Shown piece after piece: positions 29,559 through 38,125 of a stretch of 64,000 nt of DNA. Position 1 is the stretch's first letter, and each line of letters starts with the position of its first letter. The stretch is from Tepidicella baoligensis (GTDB taxonomy: Bacteria; Pseudomonadota; Gammaproteobacteria; Burkholderiales; Burkholderiaceae_C): the NCBI RefSeq assembly GCF_013432195.1, contig NZ_JACCDB010000001.1:124001-188000 (forward strand), given 5' to 3'. Under the pieces are notes generated by a model. That model did not search any database, had not been told where the DNA came from, and saw only the letters and a program-made list of their open reading frames with translations. The translations under genes were made by a program, and so were the position numbers.

Positions 29559-30170
29559 TCACTTGCGCATCACCTTCTCGGACGGCGTCAACGCCTCGAT
29601 GTAGGCCGGACGCGAGAAGATACGCTCCGCATATTTCAACAGAGGCGCGGCATTCTTGCTCAGCTCGATGCCATAGTGGTCCAGGCGCCACAGCAACGGG
29701 GCGATGGCCACGTCCAGCATCGAGAAATTCTCCCCCAGCATGTACTTGTTCTTCAGAAACACGGGGGCCAACTGCGTGAGCCGGTCGCGGATGTGGCTCT
29801 TGGCCTTCTCGATCGACTTGTCGTTGCTCTTGAGGGTTCGGGATTCCAGCACCGACACGTGGGTGAAGAGTTCCTTCTCGAAGTTGAGCAGGAACAGCCG
29901 CACGCGGGCACGGTCCACCGGGTCGCCCGGCATCAGCTGCGGGTGCGGAAAGCGCTCGTCGATGTACTCGTTGATGATGTTCGACTCGTACAAGATCAGG
30001 TCGCGCTCCACCAGAATGGGTACCTGACCGTAAGGGTTCATCACCGCGATATCTTCTGGCTTGTTGTAGAGATCGACATCGCGGATCTCGAAATCCATGC
30101 CCTTCTCGAACAGCACGAAACGGCAGCGGTGGGAATAGGGGCAGGTGGTGCCCGAGTACAAGACCATCAT
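29559..30170 (-). CDS. sspA: Stringent starvation protein A SspA
   Basis: This 203-residue GST-fold protein matches SspA, an RNA polymerase-associated factor active under starvation and acid stress; it does not need to be a glutathione transferase. N-terminal thioredoxin-like part: LYSGTTCPYSHRCRFVLFEK, then NPYGQVPILVERDLILYES. Helical C-terminal half ends PSEKVMRK. It lies between petC and sspB, the common betaproteobacterial order, with a GC-rich hairpin in the 106-nt gap upstream. Confidence 0.95.
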   Translation of the reverse strand: MMVLYSGTTCPYSHRCRFVLFEKGMDFEIRDVDLYNKPEDIAVMNPYGQVPILVERDLILYESNIINEYIDERFPHPQLMPGDPVDRARVRLFLLNFEKELFTHVSVLESRTLKSNDKSIEKAKSHIRDRLTQLAPVFLKNKYMLGENFSMLDVAIAPLLWRLDHYGIELSKNAAPLLKYAERIFSRPAYIEALTPSEKVMRK

Positions 30171-30248
30171 GGGGATGACTCCTCAACCAAAACAAAAACA
30201 GTGGTTTGCCATGGCAGCCCTGAAGGCTTGGCACACCACTGTGTCGGA

Positions 30249-30268
30249 CCGCCCGCCGTGGCGGGCGG
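30249..30268. terminator. Perfect 9-bp GC hairpin between petC and sspA
   Basis: CCGCCCGCC (30249-30257) and GGCGGGCGG (30260-30268) form a perfect inverted repeat with a 2-nt centre (functionally an 8-bp stem with a 4-nt loop). It lies 9 nt past the petC stop. No U-tract follows on the minus strand, so it may be a weak terminator, an mRNA-stabilising stem at the 3' end of petABC, or both. Confidence 0.45.
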
Positions 30269-30276
30269 ACGATGAC

Positions 30277-31032
30277 TTACTTGACGTCTTTCCAGTAGGC
30301 CGCGTTCAATCGCCAAGCCACGACGGTGAATACGCCCAGGAAAATCAGCACCCACACGCCCAAGCGCACGCGCTGGTTCTGGTTGGGCTCGCTCATCCAG
30401 TCCAGGAACGCCACCAGCTCCGCCACGGCGCGGTCATATTCGGCGGGCGACATCGTGCCGGGCTTGACCTGCTCCCAGCCGCGCAGCACACGAGCCTCTC
30501 CCCCTCCGTGAGCAACGGTCTCGATGATCGGGCGGCGCTCGCCCTGCAACTCCCATAGCGGATTGGGCATGCCGATGGAGTCGAACGTCAGGTTGTTCCA
30601 GCCGGTGATCTTGGTGTCGTCCCGGTAGTAGGAACGCAGCAGGGTGTAGAGGTAGTCACGGCCGGGGTAGGTGTGACCAGAACGCGAACGCGCCACCAAG
30701 GTCAGATCGGGCGGCTGGGCACCAAACCATGCCTTGGCCTGATGGGGATCGATGTTGGCGCGCATCTGGTCGCCCACGCGGTCCGAGAAAAACATCAGGT
30801 TGTCGCGGATCTGACGCTCGGTCAACCCAAGCTCGGTCAGCCGGTTGAAACGGAAGAACGAGGCCGAGTGACAGTTCAGACAATAGTTCACGAACAGTTT
30901 GGCACCGCTCTGCAACGCGGCCAGGTCATTGGTCAAGTTGGGCGCCTTGTCCAGCGGGAATTCGCTTTTGGCCGCCATGGCCCCGGAAGCCATCCCGAAT
31001 GCAATCAGACAACCCACGATCCATTTTTTCAT
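30277..31032 (-). CDS. petC: Cytochrome c1 of the bc1 complex
   Basis: This 251-residue protein is the c-type cytochrome of the ubiquinol-cytochrome c reductase. A signal peptide (residues 1 to about 21, MKKWIVGCLIAFGMASGAMA) is followed by the heme c site C51LNC54H55. A C-terminal membrane anchor is near residues 224-245 (LGVWVLIFLGVFTVVAWRL). The start at 31032 precedes the signal peptide directly. It is the third gene of petABC, 28 nt after petB, and passes electrons from the Rieske protein to soluble or membrane cytochrome c. Confidence 0.95.
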   Translation of the reverse strand: MKKWIVGCLIAFGMASGAMAAKSEFPLDKAPNLTNDLAALQSGAKLFVNYCLNCHSASFFRFNRLTELGLTERQIRDNLMFFSDRVGDQMRANIDPHQAKAWFGAQPPDLTLVARSRSGHTYPGRDYLYTLLRSYYRDDTKITGWNNLTFDSIGMPNPLWELQGERRPIIETVAHGGGEARVLRGWEQVKPGTMSPAEYDRAVAELVAFLDWMSEPNQNQRVRLGVWVLIFLGVFTVVAWRLNAAYWKDVK

Positions 31033-31060
31033 TTGTATCGACTCCTGCAAAGGGTGGTGT

Positions 31061-32482
31061 TCAGTGGGGGGTGAAGGTCACGCGGGAAGGCACGGGCTTG
31101 AACTCCCCCAGACGGCTCCACCAAGGCATCAGCAGGAAGAAACCGAAATAGAACAGCGTACCGATCTGGGACACCCGCTCACCCAACGGGAACGGCGGCA
31201 GCACGCCCAGGTAACCCAACACCAGGAAGTTCACCACGAACGCCGCATAGAGGTACTTGTTCCAAGTGGGGCGATAGCGGATGGACTTCACCGGCGAATG
31301 ATCCAGCCAGGGCAGGAAGAACAGGATGATGACGGCACCGCCCATCACCACCACACCCCAGAACTTGGCGTCAATGGACAGCATGAGCACAGAGGCGACG
31401 ACGGCGGCACCGACGATGACCCCCTTGCCGATCGTGCCGAAGGAGGACTTGAGCACGCCCAGCACGGCCCCGAGCACCACGCAGGCCACGAGCACATACA
31501 TCATCTCGGTCGTCACGGCGCGCAGCATGGAGTAGAACGGCGTGAAATACCAGACCGGCGCGATGTGCGGCGGGGTCTTCAGCGGATCGGCCGGGATGAA
31601 GTTGTTGTACTCCAGGAAGAAACCCCCGAACTCCGGCGCGAAAAACACGATGGCCGAGAACACCATGAGAAACACCGCCACGCCCAGGATGTCGTGCACC
31701 GTGTAGTAAGGATGGAAGGGGATGCCGTCCACCGGCTTGCCGTTCTCGTCCTTGTTGGCCTTGATCTCGATGCCATCGGGGTTGTTGGAACCCACTTCGT
31801 GCAGCGCAATGATGTGCGCCACCACGAGGCCCAGCAGCACCAGCGGCACGGCGATCACGTGGAAGCTGAAGAAGCGGTTCAGGGTGGCATCACCGACCAC
31901 GAAGTCGCCACGGATCAACAAGGCCAGATCGGGGCCGATGACAGGCACGGCCGAGAACAGGTTCACGATCACCTGAGCGCCCCAGTAGGACATCTGGCCC
32001 CAGGGCAGCAGGTAGCCCATGAAAGCCTCGGCCATGAGCACCAGGAAGATGGCGCAGCCGAAGATCCACACCAGTTCACGCGGCTTGCGGTAGGAGCCGT
32101 AGATCAGACCCCGGTACATGTGCAGGTACACCACCACGAAGAACATGGAAGCGCCGGTGGAATGCATGTAGCGGATCAGCCAGCCCCAGGGCACATCGCG
32201 CATGATGTATTCGATCGAGGCGAAGGCCACGGGCACGCCGGCCTCGTTGAGCGAGGCATCGGGCTTGTAGTGCATGACCAGGAAAATGCCGGTCACGATC
32301 TGGATGACCAGCACCAGCAGCGCCAGCGAGCCGAAGAAATACCAGAAGTTGAAGTTCTTGGGAGCGTAATACTCGGAGAGATGCTCCTTGTACATCTTGG
32401 AGAGCGGGAACCGGTTGTCGATCCAGTTCAACAGCTTTTCGCCCGCCGGGGCGTTGGGAGAGACTTCCTTGAATTCAGCCAT
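31061..32482 (-). CDS. petB: Cytochrome b of the bc1 complex
   Basis: This 473-residue inner-membrane protein carries the two b hemes and both quinone sites. Heme-ligand regions are seen in YMHSTGASMFFVVVYLHMYR and FFSFHVIAVPLVLLGLVVAH. The Qo-site motif reads PVWY (TPPHIAPVWYF) where mitochondria and alphaproteobacteria have PEWY. There are about eight to nine membrane segments. It is somewhat longer than mitochondrial cytochrome b because of extra loops. It lies 20 nt after petA and 28 nt before petC. Confidence 0.96.
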   Translation of the reverse strand: MAEFKEVSPNAPAGEKLLNWIDNRFPLSKMYKEHLSEYYAPKNFNFWYFFGSLALLVLVIQIVTGIFLVMHYKPDASLNEAGVPVAFASIEYIMRDVPWGWLIRYMHSTGASMFFVVVYLHMYRGLIYGSYRKPRELVWIFGCAIFLVLMAEAFMGYLLPWGQMSYWGAQVIVNLFSAVPVIGPDLALLIRGDFVVGDATLNRFFSFHVIAVPLVLLGLVVAHIIALHEVGSNNPDGIEIKANKDENGKPVDGIPFHPYYTVHDILGVAVFLMVFSAIVFFAPEFGGFFLEYNNFIPADPLKTPPHIAPVWYFTPFYSMLRAVTTEMMYVLVACVVLGAVLGVLKSSFGTIGKGVIVGAAVVASVLMLSIDAKFWGVVVMGGAVIILFFLPWLDHSPVKSIRYRPTWNKYLYAAFVVNFLVLGYLGVLPPFPLGERVSQIGTLFYFGFFLLMPWWSRLGEFKPVPSRVTFTPH

Positions 32483-32502
32483 GATGGTCCTCTAAACGCT
32501 GG

Positions 32503-33099
32503 TCAGGCCTGCTTTTCTTCGCCGATGAGCACCACCGTATCAGAGATGTAGTGGTGCGGCGGGACTTCCAGGTTGTCAGGGGCAGGCTTGTTGCGGAACA
32601 CGCGGCCGGCCATGTCGAAGGTGGAGCCGTGGCAAGGGCAGAGGAAGCCACCGAGCCAGTCGCTGGGCAGCGAGGGCTGAGGGCCAGGCTGAAGTTTGTC
32701 GACCGGGGAGCAGCCCAGGTGTGAGCAGATACCCACGACGATCAAAAACTCGGGCTTGATCGACCGATGACGGTTCCGCGCATAAGGCGGGGTGGGATAG
32801 GCGGTACGCAGCGAATTCGGGTCGGCCAGCTGATCTTCCACTTTTTCCAGGGTGGCGAGCTGCTCTTCGGTACGCCGCATGATCCAGACCGGCTTGCCGC
32901 GCCATTCCACGACGATTTTTTCGCCAGGCTGCAACCCCGACACATCGACTTCGACGGAGGCGCCTGCGGCACGGGCCCGCTCGGAAGGCTGGAACGAACT
33001 GACGAATGGTACGGCGACGGCGGCTGCCCCCACGCCACCCATGGCGCATGAGGTGATCAGCCAGATTCGGCGGCCGTTGTCTACGGTTGCTTCGCTCAT
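32503..33099 (-). CDS. petA: Rieske iron-sulfur protein of the bc1 complex
   Basis: This 198-residue protein holds the Rieske 2Fe-2S cluster with ligands C125-H127 (CSHLGC, Cys130 for the disulfide) and C154-H157 (CPCHGS, Cys156 for the disulfide). An uncleaved N-terminal anchor with twin arginine (NGRRIWLITSC) points to Tat-dependent insertion, and tatABC genes are present at 36516-38125. It is the first gene of petABC; a plausible promoter lies about 80 bp upstream. Confidence 0.96.
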   Translation of the reverse strand: MSEATVDNGRRIWLITSCAMGGVGAAAVAVPFVSSFQPSERARAAGASVEVDVSGLQPGEKIVVEWRGKPVWIMRRTEEQLATLEKVEDQLADPNSLRTAYPTPPYARNRHRSIKPEFLIVVGICSHLGCSPVDKLQPGPQPSLPSDWLGGFLCPCHGSTFDMAGRVFRNKPAPDNLEVPPHHYISDTVVLIGEEKQA

Positions 33100-33180
33100 G
33101 GGGATCTTTCTGTGACTTGGCTACTCAGATGCGGGACCTGGCGAGTACAGACGGACGGACCGCTACTCGGGTCAACCCGC

Positions 33181-33208
33181 ATTGTAAAGGATCGCCAACA
33201 GCTGTTTC
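33181..33208 (-). promoter_or_regulatory. Predicted promoter of petABC
   Basis: On the minus strand a -10 box TACAAT (33181-33186) lies 16-17 nt downstream of TGAAAC (33203-33208), a partial match to TTGACA. The predicted start would give a petA leader of about 75 nt. The -35 box touches the 3' end of pdxA. Called by eye only. Confidence 0.35.
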
Positions 33209-34259
33209 AGAATGTTGACGGATGCACCGTGTCTTGAGCCACTCCGACGTCTCCGTACACCATCGCGGCCTGGATCGCTGCTTGCAGACTCGACGGATCC
33301 GCTCGCCCCGTGCCCGCAAGGTCAAATGCCGTGCCATGGTCGGGGCTGGTGCGCAAGAACGGCAGGCCCAGCGTGGTATTGACCCCATGCTCCAGTCCCA
33401 GATACTTCACGGGGATCAGTCCTTGATCGTGATACTGGGCCACCACCACGTCGAACGCGCCTTGCCGCGCGCGCATGAACACCGTGTCCGGCGCCAAAGG
33501 CCCTTGCGCATCGATGCCCTCAGCCCGGGCCGCCGCCACGGCAGGGGCGATCACGTCGATCTCCTCACGGCCAAAGAGCCCATTTTCCCCCGCATGCGGA
33601 TTGAGCCCCGCCACCGCGATGCGCGGCGCGTCCATCCCCAGCACCCGGCGAAAATGCCGATCGGTGATGCGCACCGTCTGCAAGACCCGCTCAAAGGTGA
33701 CCGATTCGATGGCTTCGCGCAACGACACGTGGATACTCACCAACACGGTGCGCAGCACGTCGTTCGACAGCATCATCCGCACCGGCACCTGCTCCACCGC
33801 CACCCCGAGGTGACGGGCGGTGAGCACCTGCAAGAACTCGGTGTGCCCCGGATGGGGCAGACCGGCGAGCTGCAGCGCCTCCTTGTGCACCGGCGCCGTG
33901 ACCAGCGCTGCCACGTCGCCTCGCAGCGCCGCAGCGGTGGCCGACTCGATGGCCGCCACCGCTGCGCGCCCGGCCGCTGCGCTCACCTGACCCCAGGTCG
34001 GCAGCGCCTTCAAGGCAACGGCAGGCAACACCGGCAGGGTCTGCGCAGGCACGGCAGCCACGTCGTCCCAGCTCTCGAGCACGGCCACGGGCAGGGCGCC
34101 GCCGGTGACTGCCACCGCGCGGCGCAGCACACCCACATCGCCCACCACCACGCAGCGCGACGACCACGCCGGCTGACGGCGAAACACCTGCGCAATGATC
34201 TCTGGGCCCACCCCGGCAGGATCGCCCATGGTGATGGCCACAGGCCGCATGGCACTCAT
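33207..34259 (-). CDS. pdxA: 4-hydroxythreonine-4-phosphate dehydrogenase PdxA
   Basis: This 350-residue enzyme oxidises 4-phosphohydroxy-threonine in pyridoxal phosphate synthesis. Hallmarks: ITMGDPAGVGPEIIAQ at the N terminus, ALVTAPVHKEAL, PGHTEFL (metal-binding His), GLNPHAGENGLFG and QYHDQGLIPVKYLG. The ATG at 34259 overlaps the stop of the Nif3-like gene by 4 nt; a Met three codons later is also possible. It is on the same strand as petABC but separated by 107 nt. Confidence 0.95.
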   Translation of the reverse strand: MSAMRPVAITMGDPAGVGPEIIAQVFRRQPAWSSRCVVVGDVGVLRRAVAVTGGALPVAVLESWDDVAAVPAQTLPVLPAVALKALPTWGQVSAAAGRAAVAAIESATAAALRGDVAALVTAPVHKEALQLAGLPHPGHTEFLQVLTARHLGVAVEQVPVRMMLSNDVLRTVLVSIHVSLREAIESVTFERVLQTVRITDRHFRRVLGMDAPRIAVAGLNPHAGENGLFGREEIDVIAPAVAAARAEGIDAQGPLAPDTVFMRARQGAFDVVVAQYHDQGLIPVKYLGLEHGVNTTLGLPFLRTSPDHGTAFDLAGTGRADPSSLQAAIQAAMVYGDVGVAQDTVHPSTF

Positions 34260-35038
34260 GCCGGGTTGTCCACGTCGATGAAGCGGTGCTCGATGCCGAA
34301 TTGCTGTGCCAGCCAATGCCCCACCGCCGACGCGCCATAGCGCTCGGTGGCATGGTGCCCGCAAGCCAGGAAAGCGACGCCGCACTCGCGGGCGTAGTGG
34401 GTCTGCGGCTCCGAAAGCTCTCCGGTGATGAAGGCATCCACCCCGGCATCGATGGCCGCTTCGAAATAGCCCTGTGCTGCGCCGCTGCACCAGCCGACGC
34501 GCCGTATCGGCCGCCTCGGCGCATCGATCAGCGTCACGCGGCGGCCCAGCACCGCCTGAACCCGGTCGGCCAATGCCTGGGCACTGGGGAGTTCGGTCTG
34601 CCCGATGAACCCCAGCCCCTGCTCGCCAAAAGACGACCAGCCCTGCGGCCCAGGAATGAACCCCAGGCGCTCCCCGAGCTGGGCGTTGTTGCCGAGCGTG
34701 GGGTGTGCATCCAGCGGCAGGTGGTAGGCAAACAGATTGATGTCGTGCCGCAGCAGCAAGGCGAGCCGTTGCTTCATCCAGCCGACCACGCAACCACTCT
34801 GCCCACGCCAGAACAGGCCATGGTGGACCAGCAGGGCATCGGCACCGGTCTCGATGGCCTGCTCGATCAGCGACCGGCTGGCCGTGACACCGGAGACCAG
34901 ACGCCGAATCTGCGCACGCCCCTCGACCTGCAGCCCGTTCGGTCCATAGTCACGAAAACGCTCGGGCTGCAACAGCTCGTCCAATCGGGACCGCAACGTC
35001 TCGCGGTCCACCACCTGCACAGGCTGGTCTGACGACAT
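34256..35038 (-). CDS. Nif3-like dinuclear metal center protein (YbgI family)
   Basis: This 260-residue protein belongs to the Nif3/YbgI/DUF34 family, toroidal hexamers with a two-metal site. Metal-ligand regions are visible as ADALLVHHGLFWRG near the N-terminal third and CGHHATERYGASAVG near the C terminus. It has been annotated as GTP cyclohydrolase I type 2, but the in vivo reaction is unsettled. The ATG at 35038 (MSSDQPVQ) is chosen because the fold begins DRETLRSRLDELLQP. It overlaps pdxA by 4 nt. Confidence 0.9.
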   Translation of the reverse strand: MSSDQPVQVVDRETLRSRLDELLQPERFRDYGPNGLQVEGRAQIRRLVSGVTASRSLIEQAIETGADALLVHHGLFWRGQSGCVVGWMKQRLALLLRHDINLFAYHLPLDAHPTLGNNAQLGERLGFIPGPQGWSSFGEQGLGFIGQTELPSAQALADRVQAVLGRRVTLIDAPRRPIRRVGWCSGAAQGYFEAAIDAGVDAFITGELSEPQTHYARECGVAFLACGHHATERYGASAVGHWLAQQFGIEHRFIDVDNPA

Positions 35039-35090
35039 CGGGGCTCCACAAGTCAAGAAAGAGTAACTCCCGATTGTCGCATCGCCGGGC

Positions 35091-35112
35091 AGCCCCTGCC
35101 GCAGGCAGGGCT
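35091..35112 (-). terminator. Stem-loop after the DUF3149 gene
   Basis: AGCCCCTGCC (35091-35100) pairs with GGCAGGGCT (35104-35112) with one bulged base and a 3-nt loop. On the minus strand it starts at the last base of the DUF3149 stop codon. There is no U-run after it, so it is a terminator-like stem of uncertain strength between this gene and the Nif3-like gene. Confidence 0.4.
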
Positions 35113-35264
35113 CAGCGCTCGATACGCTTGGCCTCCCGTTCGGACTCCTCGATCTTCTTTGCAAAGAAACGGTAGAACCAAATCCCCATGACGATCACGC
35201 ACGTGATCACCGTGATGCTGAACAGCCCGTAATCGGTCGAAAAAAGATCGACAATCGCTTTCAT
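35112..35264 (-). CDS. Small membrane protein, DUF3149-like
   Basis: This 50-residue ORF starts MKAIVDLFSTDYGLFSITVI, has one membrane segment (about residues 14-34) and ends in a charged helix rich in Lys, Glu and Arg (KKIEESEREAKRIER). The length, single helix and charged tail fit DUF3149, small inner-membrane proteins of unknown function common in betaproteobacteria. A good ribosome site (GGAGA) lies 5 nt before the ATG. It is divergent from the serine protease gene. Confidence 0.75.
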   Translation of the reverse strand: MKAIVDLFSTDYGLFSITVITCVIVMGIWFYRFFAKKIEESEREAKRIER

Positions 35265-35301
35265 GGCTTCTCCGTTTGATTTTTTTCAAGCGAACGCCAT
35301 T

Positions 35302-35331
35302 TTGAAACGAGCAGACCGGCACATGTATTGA
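35302..35331 (+). promoter_or_regulatory. Possible promoter of the DegS/AlgW-like protease gene
   Basis: TTGAAA (35302-35307) and TATTGA (35326-35331) are separated by 18 nt, a moderate sigma-70 match. It would give a short leader before the ATG at 35370. Called by eye, weak -10. Confidence 0.3.
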
Positions 35332-35369
35332 TACAGGTCAAGCCGGCGCGCATGAGGGCTTTGATCAAG

Positions 35370-36515
35370 ATGAAACGCTACTGGCTGTTGTTTTCCCAGG
35401 CCGTCACGGTTTTGCTGGCGGTTTGGTTCGTTGTTGCCACCCTCAAACCCCAGTGGCTGCACCGCCGCCCCACGCTGGCGAGCATCGTGCCGGTCTTCGA
35501 GGTCAGCGGCATCGGCCGCACCGAAGCGGTCCAGACCACCAGTTTCAGTCATGCCGCCAAGGTGGCATCCCCGGCGGTGGTCAGCATCAGCACCAGCAAA
35601 GCGCCGCGGCGCCCCCCGCATGCCGACGACCCCTGGTTCCGCTTTTTCTTCGGCGACTCCTTCGACCGCCAGCCCCAGACTGGCCTGGGTTCGGGCGTGA
35701 TCGTCAGCCCTATGGGTTACATCCTCACCAACAACCACGTCGTGGAAGAAGCGGACGAGATCGAGGTCCAGCTCAGCGACGGCCGCCAGGCTCTGGCCCG
35801 GATCATTGGCACCGACCCGGAAACCGATCTGGCGGTGCTCAAGATCGAGCTGACCGACCTTCCCGTGATTCTGCTCGGCGATTCGGACAGCCTGGAAGTT
35901 GGCGATGTGGTGCTCGCCATCGGCAACCCCTTCGGGGTTGGGCAAACCGTCACCAGCGGCATCGTGAGCGCGCTGGGTCGCACGCAGCTGGGCATCAACA
36001 CCTTCGAAAACTTCATCCAGACCGACGCCGCGATCAACCCCGGCAACTCGGGCGGCGCACTCGTGGACGTCAACGGCCACCTCATGGGCATCAACACCGC
36101 GATCTATTCACGCTCCGGTGGATCGATGGGCATCGGCTTTGCGATTCCCACCTCCACCGCCCGCTACGTGCTGGAGGCGATCGTGCGTGACGGCTCCGTG
36201 ACCCGCGGCTGGCTGGGCGTGGAACCCCGACAACTCAATCCGGAACTGGCCCAGCACTTCGGCAGCCGACGCACCTCAGGCGTGATCATCACCGGGGTGC
36301 TGCAAAACGGCCCTGCAGCGGCAGCGGGCATGCGGCCCGGCGACGTGATCACCCACGTCAACGGTCAAGCCGTCCGCGACGTCGCCGGCCTGCTGGCCGC
36401 CGTGGCGGCGCTCAAGCCCGGCGAACCGGCAGAAGTGACGGTGGAGCGCCGTGATGGGAGCCAGACGCTGCGCGTGATCCCGGGCCGGCGCAACCCCAAT
36501 GGCCGCTCGCGTTGA
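35370..36515 (+). CDS. Periplasmic trypsin-like serine protease, DegS/AlgW type (S1C, one PDZ)
   Basis: This 381-residue protein has one N-terminal membrane anchor (MKRYWLLFSQAVTVLLAVWF), a trypsin-like domain with catalytic His123 (LTNNHVVEE), Asp153 (ETDLAVLKI) and Ser227 (NPGNSGGALVD), and a single PDZ domain at about 280-375 (GVIITGVLQNGPAAAAGMRP). One anchor and one PDZ are the layout of DegS/AlgW, which sense outer-membrane stress by cutting an anti-sigma factor, but no rseA-like gene is near. An ATG at 35352 would add six residues; the 35370 start has GAGGG upstream and begins with the anchor. Its stop abuts that of tatC. Confidence 0.9.
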   Translation: MKRYWLLFSQAVTVLLAVWFVVATLKPQWLHRRPTLASIVPVFEVSGIGRTEAVQTTSFSHAAKVASPAVVSISTSKAPRRPPHADDPWFRFFFGDSFDRQPQTGLGSGVIVSPMGYILTNNHVVEEADEIEVQLSDGRQALARIIGTDPETDLAVLKIELTDLPVILLGDSDSLEVGDVVLAIGNPFGVGQTVTSGIVSALGRTQLGINTFENFIQTDAAINPGNSGGALVDVNGHLMGINTAIYSRSGGSMGIGFAIPTSTARYVLEAIVRDGSVTRGWLGVEPRQLNPELAQHFGSRRTSGVIITGVLQNGPAAAAGMRPGDVITHVNGQAVRDVAGLLAAVAALKPGEPAEVTVERRDGSQTLRVIPGRRNPNGRSR

Positions 36516-37301
36516 TCAGCCCTTGTCTGCCGCCTCTTCCGGGGCCCGGGTGGCCTTGGCAAACCATTTGGAACCGATGATGCCGAGCTCATAGAGCAGG
36601 CACATCGGCACGGCCAGGGCGATTTGAGAGATGACATCGGGCGGCGTCACGATGGCCGCGATCACGAAAGCCACGACGATGAAGTAACCACGGAAACCCT
36701 TGAGCTTCTCGACGGTGACCATCTCGAAGCGCACCAACAGCATCACCACGATGGGCACCTGGAAAGCGAGCCCGAAGGCCAGATACAGCGACAGGATGGC
36801 TTCGACATAAGAAGCGATGTCCGGCGTGGCATTCACGCTCTCCGGCGTGAAGCTCTGGATGAAGCCGAACATCTTGTCCAACACGAAAAACTGCACGAAC
36901 GCAATCCCCAGGTAGGCCAGGATGCTGCCGATGACGATCAGCGGAATCGCAAAACGCTTCTCATGGCTGTACAGACCCGGCGCCACAAAAGCCCAGAGCT
37001 GGTACATGACCCAGGGCAATGCCATGAGCAAGCCGGCCATCATGAGCACCTTCAGGGGCACGAAAAACGGCGTGAACACGCCCACCGCGATCAGTTTCAT
37101 GTCCGGGGGCATGTGGTTGCGGATCGGCACCGCAATGAAGTCGATCAGGCCGCTGGGGCCTGGCCAGATCGCGAGCAGGACCATGCAGACGACGACTCCC
37201 GCCATCGCGTAGAGGATGCGGTCACGCAGCTCGATCAGATGCTGCACAAAGGGTTGCTCGGTGCCAGCGAGTTCGTCAGCCTTGTCGTTGGGGTCGGCCA
37301 T
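36516..37301 (-). CDS. tatC: Sec-independent translocase subunit TatC
   Basis: This 261-residue inner-membrane protein has six membrane segments and is the receptor for twin-arginine signal peptides. Family motifs: QPFVQHLIELRDRILYA at the N terminus, FVAPGLYSHEKR and the loop FAFPV-like stretch near LAFGLAFQVPIVVMLL. It follows tatB after 21 nt. Its stop codon is directly adjacent to the stop of the convergent protease gene, with no intergenic base. Confidence 0.96.
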   Translation of the reverse strand: MADPNDKADELAGTEQPFVQHLIELRDRILYAMAGVVVCMVLLAIWPGPSGLIDFIAVPIRNHMPPDMKLIAVGVFTPFFVPLKVLMMAGLLMALPWVMYQLWAFVAPGLYSHEKRFAIPLIVIGSILAYLGIAFVQFFVLDKMFGFIQSFTPESVNATPDIASYVEAILSLYLAFGLAFQVPIVVMLLVRFEMVTVEKLKGFRGYFIVVAFVIAAIVTPPDVISQIALAVPMCLLYELGIIGSKWFAKATRAPEEAADKG

Positions 37302-37322
37302 GAGGGAAGGAGTGAGTATCGG

Positions 37323-37817
37323 TCAGAGCGATCGGGACTTGGGCCGGAAACGCGCCACGCGGGCGGCTCCGGAAAGGGCGCGGGTCCGGATGCCATTGCG
37401 GGCCTTGAACCACTGGGGAACCGCCTTCTGTTTGAGCCGGAAGTTCTTTTTCGGATGCCGGTATTCGGGATACACCGGAGAGCCGATGGCGTAAGCGTCG
37501 GCGGGATTGAAGGTGCTGGAGGCGGCGTTCTCCAGCCCGGCGGTCACTTCCGACCACTCTTTCTCGAAATCACTGGTGGTCTGGTGGATCGAGGTTTCGA
37601 CGTCGCGGGCTGCGCTCTCCACCGACTCTTTCATCTTCTTGAGCTCTTCGAGCTCCATCGTGCGGTTGACTTCGGCTTTCACCTCGGCCACGTACCGCTG
37701 TGCCTTGCCCAACAGGGTGCCGACCGTACGGGCCACCTTCGGCAGCTTCTCCGGTCCGATCACCACCAGTGCAACGACCCCGATCAGGGCCAGCTTGGAA
37801 ATACCCAAGTCAATCAT
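37323..37817 (-). CDS. tatB: Sec-independent translocase subunit TatB
   Basis: This 164-residue protein has the single N-terminal membrane helix with the Glu/Pro hinge ([18 protein letters not shown]), then a long amphipathic helix ([20 protein letters not shown]) and a polar C-terminal tail. TatB forms the substrate-binding complex with TatC. It sits between tatA and tatC. The length is ordinary for TatB and distinguishes it from the shorter TatA upstream. Confidence 0.95.
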   Translation of the reverse strand: MIDLGISKLALIGVVALVVIGPEKLPKVARTVGTLLGKAQRYVAEVKAEVNRTMELEELKKMKESVESAARDVETSIHQTTSDFEKEWSEVTAGLENAASSTFNPADAYAIGSPVYPEYRHPKKNFRLKQKAVPQWFKARNGIRTRALSGAARVARFRPKSRSL

Positions 37818-37882
37818 GCCACGCCTTCAGATCAAGCGGTTCGCGCCACCGCCTCCGGTGACGGTCGAGCAAGGCAAGGGCC

Positions 37883-38125
37883 TCAGCTCTTGGTCTTGGC
37901 CTCGACGTCGATGGTGGTCTTGTCGACCGCCGGCTTGTCCTGCCCCACCTGAGCGGTGGTCGTGGTCTGCTCGGCCTCGGCCGAGCCACCATCTTTCATG
38001 CCGTCCTTGAAGCCCTTGACGGCACTGCCCAGGTCGGAGCCGATGTTCTTCAGCTTCTTGGTGCCGAACACCAACACCACGATCAGCAAAACGACCAGCC
38101 AATGCCAAATGGAAAACGTACCCAT
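37883..38125 (-). CDS. tatA: Sec-independent translocase subunit TatA
   Basis: This 80-residue protein has an N-terminal membrane helix ([20 protein letters not shown]), the [19 protein letters not shown] amphipathic helix and a polar tail. TatA oligomers form the transport path of the Tat system. It opens tatABC, 65 nt before tatB. Tat clients in this window probably include UrtA and the Rieske protein. The 148-nt gap upstream carries a small GGGGT-GCAA-ACCCC stem (38142-38155) and should contain its promoter. Confidence 0.95.
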   Translation of the reverse strand: MGTFSIWHWLVVLLIVVLVFGTKKLKNIGSDLGSAVKGFKDGMKDGGSAEAEQTTTTAQVGQDKPAVDKTTIDVEAKTKS

